DNA of 9,000 nucleotides. It comes from Spirochaetales bacterium. Lineage in GTDB: Bacteria > Spirochaetota > Spirochaetia > SZUA-6 > DRHE01. Numbering within the stretch: position 1 is the first letter of the stretch; every line of letters starts with the position of its first letter. Location of the stretch: positions 1 to 9,000 of the forward strand of contig JAFGFV010000042.1 of the NCBI GenBank assembly GCA_016930895.1, in the 5' to 3' direction. The notes under the pieces are model-generated. The model saw only the letters and a list, made by a program, of their open reading frames with translations, ran no database searches and had not been told where the DNA came from. Below are positions 6,325-9,000 of the stretch, one piece after another. Both the position numbers and the translations under genes were made by a program.

Positions 6325-8046
6325 ATGACGGGCAGAACGCTCACGGCCATCCTGATCCTGCTCCTGGCGGCGCTCCTCGCTGCAGCGCCCGTGCGCGTGT
6401 GCGCCCAGGCCTCCGGCCCTCCGGCCGCCTCCCGTCCCGCCGCCTGGCGCTTCGTGACCGGCGGTCAGATCACCTTCAAGCCCGCCGCGGACCACCGCGG
6501 CATCCTCTACGTCCCCTCGGCGGACCGTCACCTGTACGCGCTCAGCCCTGAGGGCCGGGAACGCTGGCGGGCGCCGCTGGGAGGGCGTCCTTCGACCGCA
6601 GCGGTGGTCATGTACGACGGCACCATCCTCGTCGGCACCCGGTCGGGCAGGCTCGTGGCGCTGGGGCCCTCCGGCCGGGAGCGTTGGAGCTTCCGTACCC
6701 GGGCAGGGGCCTGCCTGACCCCGGCCCTGGGCAGGGACGGCTCGGTCTACCTGGCAGCGGCGGAGGGCACCCTGCACTGCCTGAGCCACGTCGGGCGGGA
6801 GCTCTGGCGGTTTCGCGCCGGAGTGGAGCTGGAGGCGCCTCCCTCGGTCGGCCCGGACGGGACGGTGTACCTGCCGGCCAGTGACCGCCGGCTCCTGGCC
6901 CTGTCCCCGGAGGGAGCCAAGCGCTGGGAGCTGGCCCTGCCCGGGCGGGTCAGCAGCCCGGCGGTGGACCGGGACGGCTGCCTGTACGTGGGCGCGTCCG
7001 GGATCCACCGGGTGGATCCCGACGGGACGCTGCTGTGGAGCTACCCGATCCCCGCCCGCACGTCGGCCCCCGTGCTCACCGCCTCGGGCGCGGTCGCCGC
7101 CGGGTCCTGGAGCGGGCGCCTGTACGCGCTCACTCCCGAGGGGAGGCGGCTCTGGGAGTTGCGCCTTCCTGCTCCGGTGGCCCACGATCTCGCTTCCGCG
7201 GGAGACGCCCTGTACGTAGCGACCGCCTCGATCCGGCTGTACGGGGTCCACGGCGACGGGAGGCTCGGGTGGAGCTTCGCGGCGAAACAGGGGGTCGGAG
7301 CCCCGGCGGTGTGCCGCGATGGCAGCCTGTGCGTGGGGGCGGAGGACTGGATCCTGTATGGCCTGGGGGTTCCGGCGGCGCGTCCGGCCTCCGGAGCGTG
7401 GCCCGTGGCCCATCACGACTATCAGAACACCGGGCGCGCGGGGGCCCTGGAGGACCTGGACAACGCCGCTGCGCTGATCCTGAAGACCCTGGCGGCCTCC
7501 GAGTCGCAGGAGCTCAAGCTCATGGCCCTGGAGGACATCGCAAGCTACCTGCGCGGCGAGCGCTACCTCGGCGTGCACGCCCAGACCCTGGAGGAGGTGC
7601 TGAGCCTGCTGTCCTCCGAGGGGGTCACCATCCGGACCCTGGAGCGGGGCAGGCTCGTGGGCAGGTACCCGGCGGTGCGGGAGGCCAGCTGCCCGGTGCT
7701 CGCGCAGTTGGGCACCGAAGGGGCCAGAGTCCAGCTGCTGTCGGTGCTGCGCAGCGACCCCGAGCTGTCCGTGCGCATCGCCGCCGTGCAGGCCCTGGGC
7801 AGCCTCGGACTGGACCCGGACGGAGAGCTGGCCGGGGAGCTCGCGAGGATCCCGCCGCGGAGCGGGGAGGCGGGGCTCCTGCTGGCCGGGACCGAGACTC
7901 TGGGGCGGATCCTGCTGTCCGGGAACAGGGCCGTGCATCCGGAGTGCTTCCTGACCCTGGCCAAGCTGCGCGGGCCGGAGTACCCGGCGCCGGTACGGGA
8001 GCGCGCGGCAAGACTCCTGGATGAAATCGGTCGAAAAAGGCGCTAG
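6325..8046 (+). CDS. Exported PQQ-like eight-repeat beta-propeller with HEAT-like C-terminal domain
   Basis: Starting at ATG 6325 the product is 573 residues; the frame is open further upstream, but this ATG begins immediately before a clear Sec signal peptide (TAILILLLAALLAAAP, likely cleaved after AQA at residue 29). There is no lipobox. Residues 41-350 hold repeated units of the form DGT-hYhh-SxxxxLhALxPxGxxxW; the closing tryptophans fall at 41, 81, 121, 161, 201, 238, 277 and 316, so the repeat is almost exactly 40 residues and the propeller is probably eight-bladed, like PQQ dehydrogenases and BamB. WPVAHHDYQNTGRAG (359-373) is a motif often found with PQQ-like propellers. Residues ~376-573 are helical with HEAT-like units (SDPELSVRIAAVQALGSLG, 477-495). 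No PQQ-dehydrogenase active-site residues are evident, so I infer a binding or scaffold role in the periplasm. The P83/100-family gene follows 28 bp downstream. Confidence 0.85.
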   Translation: MTGRTLTAILILLLAALLAAAPVRVCAQASGPPAASRPAAWRFVTGGQITFKPAADHRGILYVPSADRHLYALSPEGRERWRAPLGGRPSTAAVVMYDGTILVGTRSGRLVALGPSGRERWSFRTRAGACLTPALGRDGSVYLAAAEGTLHCLSHVGRELWRFRAGVELEAPPSVGPDGTVYLPASDRRLLALSPEGAKRWELALPGRVSSPAVDRDGCLYVGASGIHRVDPDGTLLWSYPIPARTSAPVLTASGAVAAGSWSGRLYALTPEGRRLWELRLPAPVAHDLASAGDALYVATASIRLYGVHGDGRLGWSFAAKQGVGAPAVCRDGSLCVGAEDWILYGLGVPAARPASGAWPVAHHDYQNTGRAGALEDLDNAAALILKTLAASESQELKLMALEDIASYLRGERYLGVHAQTLEEVLSLLSSEGVTIRTLERGRLVGRYPAVREASCPVLAQLGTEGARVQLLSVLRSDPELSVRIAAVQALGSLGLDPDGELAGELARIPPRSGEAGLLLAGTETLGRILLSGNRAVHPECFLTLAKLRGPEYPAPVRERAARLLDEIGRKRR

Positions 8047-8060
8047 AATAGACCAAGAGA

Positions 8061-8065
8061 AGGAG
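8061..8065 (+). promoter_or_regulatory. Ribosome binding site of the P83/100-family gene
   Basis: AGGAG nine bases before ATG 8075, in the 28-bp gap after the propeller gene. It fixes the start used here and rejects the overlapping out-of-frame ATG at 8065. Confidence 0.7.
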
Positions 8066-8074
8066 TGCAGAGCC

Positions 8075-9000
8075 ATGAGACGAGCCGCGGCCGCGGGTGT
8101 GGTGCTGGGGGCGATCTGCTGCCTGGGGTGGGTACAGCGAGCGGGGGCCCAGGAGGTCGCCGAGGAGGAGCTCAGGAGCGTGCGGGCGGAGGTGGAGTTC
8201 ATCAACTACGAAGGCCCGTACGACCGGATCGACACGGCCGACGAGATCAAGGGGCTGGGCTACTTCGTGGCCGGGGCCCTGAAGCAGGACGGCCGGCGGG
8301 GGGCGTTCCTGGGCAAGTACTCGGTGATCCGGGCGGTGGATCCCCGCGAGAGCGGGAAGTTCGACGCGGACATCTTCAGCATCGATGCGGACGCCAAGGT
8401 GGACCACATCGACAACGTTCGGCGGATCCTCGCCGGGTACCTCGAGGGGGCCTTCCGCTACGCCGCCGAGGACGCGCGGACCCTCGCCCGCTTTGCCACG
8501 GTGTACAACGCGGTGCATCGGGGCGACCTGGAGTATTTCCGGGGGCGCTACAAGGCGGTCGTGCTCGGTTACCTGAGCCCGAGCGACGCCGGGCTGTCGA
8601 CCCGCTACTACGAGTGGGCGGGGGCCACCCGGATGTTGATTCCCCTGACCTCCGAGGCCGCGGAGGGGCGCCTGAGCTCTCTGGACACGAGCGAGCTCTC
8701 GGAGGAGGGCGTGGTCGAAGAGATGCGGCGTCAGCCGGATATGGGGCTGGAGGACCGCAAGGACATGGTGGAGCTCAAAGAGCGGGAGGTCGACGAGAAG
8801 CGGGAGCGGCTGGAGGAGCAGGAGGGCGAGCTCGCCGAAGAGAAGCGCGAGCTCGCACGTAAGGAGAGCGAGTTGGCCGAGGCGCGGAGCGCGGAGGAGC
8901 GACGCCGGCTGGAAGAGGAGGTCGCCCAGCAGGAAGAGGAGGTCCGGGAGCGGGAGACGGAGGTGGCGGCCACCGAAGAGACGATCCGCCAGAAGGAAGA
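8075..9000 (+). CDS. P83/100-family spirochaete envelope protein (partial, C-terminus beyond the right edge)
   Basis: The frame is open from ATG 8075 to the window edge (308 codons plus two bases) with no stop. Residues 1-26 are a signal peptide (RAAAAGVVLGAICCLGW core, cleavage likely after AGA at residue 25). Residues ~38-190 match the pattern I know from Borrelia P83/100 and its treponemal relatives: EFINYEGPYD (41-50), IKGLGYFVAGAL (58-69), ADIFSIDADAKVDHI (98-112), NVRRILAGYLEGAF (114-127), ATVYNAVHRGDLEY (141-154), LSPSDAGLSTRYYEWAG (167-183) and MLIPL (187-191). From ~229 onward the chain is a Glu/Arg/Lys-rich heptad coiled coil that runs out of the window, also as in P83/100. In Borrelia the protein is an immunodominant antigen; its molecular role is not established. 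Here, in a probably free-living spirochaete, it is likely a periplasmic or envelope-associated structural protein, perhaps co-transcribed with the propeller gene. Confidence 0.85.
   Translation, partial: MRRAAAAGVVLGAICCLGWVQRAGAQEVAEEELRSVRAEVEFINYEGPYDRIDTADEIKGLGYFVAGALKQDGRRGAFLGKYSVIRAVDPRESGKFDADIFSIDADAKVDHIDNVRRILAGYLEGAFRYAAEDARTLARFATVYNAVHRGDLEYFRGRYKAVVLGYLSPSDAGLSTRYYEWAGATRMLIPLTSEAAEGRLSSLDTSELSEEGVVEEMRRQPDMGLEDRKDMVELKEREVDEKRERLEEQEGELAEEKRELARKESELAEARSAEERRRLEEEVAQQEEEVRERETEVAATEETIRQKE

Noticed and set aside
6385..6411. Possible lipoprotein signal (PVRVC) in the propeller protein
   Set aside because: The residues before the Cys (V-R-V) do not fit a lipobox; a standard cleavage after AQA fits better.
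8034..8049. TAGAAT at 8044-8049 as a -10 box for the P83/100 gene
   Set aside because: It overlaps the stop codon of the preceding gene and has no -35-like hexamer at 16-18 bp; co-transcription is simpler.
5299..8205. Minus-strand open frame of 968 codons opposite the propeller gene and overlapping the HD-GYP gene
   Set aside because: Composition is Arg/Pro/Gln/Gly-rich without motifs, and it is explained by the third-position GC bias of the genuine genes.
8065..8862. Plus-strand frame starting at ATG 8065 within the P83/100 gene
   Set aside because: The frame starting at ATG 8075 has the Shine-Dalgarno at correct spacing, a signal peptide, the family motifs and a coiled coil; the 8065 frame is Gly/Arg-rich noise.
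1..9000. CRISPR arrays, tRNA/rRNA genes, insertion sequences, intrinsic terminators
   Set aside because: No regularly spaced repeats, no transposase motifs, no tRNA-like cloverleaf segment, and no GC hairpin followed by a T-run was found between genes on either strand.

Overview
This is a GC-rich (roughly two-thirds G+C by eye), densely coding chromosomal window, most likely from a free-living member of the Spirochaetota. The main taxonomic clue is the last gene, a secreted protein whose N-terminal 190 residues carry the pattern of the spirochaete P83/100 antigen family (FINYEGPYD, IFSID, NVRRILAGYLEGAF, TVYNAVHRGDLEY, EWAG...IPL), followed by a charged coiled coil. The high GC excludes Borrelia or Treponema pallidum-like genomes; the genus cannot be named from this sequence. 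I see no mobile elements, CRISPR arrays, tRNA or rRNA, and the region looks like ordinary vertically inherited chromosome.

Layout: (1) positions 1-552, minus strand: a compact nitroreductase-like FMN protein, cut by the left edge. (2) 553-670: a 118-bp divergent promoter region with a 16-bp-period tandem repeat that carries TATAAT twice. (3) 671-2983, plus: RarA/MgsA-type AAA+ ATPase fused to a degenerate methyltransferase-like C-terminal domain. (4) 2980-4323, minus: a GT4-type glycosyltransferase whose stop codon overlaps the rarA stop in the shared tetranucleotide CTAG. (5) 4320-6176, minus: a cytoplasmic three-PAS HD-GYP c-di-GMP phosphodiesterase, joined to the glycosyltransferase by an ATGA stop/start overlap. 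(6) 6177-6324: a 148-bp divergent regulatory region with two dyads and candidate promoters both ways. (7) 6325-8046, plus: an exported protein made of an eight-repeat PQQ-like beta-propeller plus a HEAT-like helical C-terminus. (8) 8075-9000, plus: the P83/100-family protein, cut by the right edge.

How the genes may work together: the HD-GYP enzyme and the glycosyltransferase form a translationally coupled two-gene unit, suggesting that a sugar-transfer step (surface glycan or compatible solute) is made together with a c-di-GMP-degrading sensor. The propeller/HEAT protein and the P83/100 protein lie 28 bp apart on the same strand and both carry signal peptides, so they are probably a periplasmic or envelope pair. 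RarA and the nitroreductase look like unrelated housekeeping genes. I did not find a convincing wholly new system; the best leads are the propeller-P83/100 pairing, the coupled c-di-GMP/glycosyltransferase unit, and the start-site and promoter oddities listed under findings.
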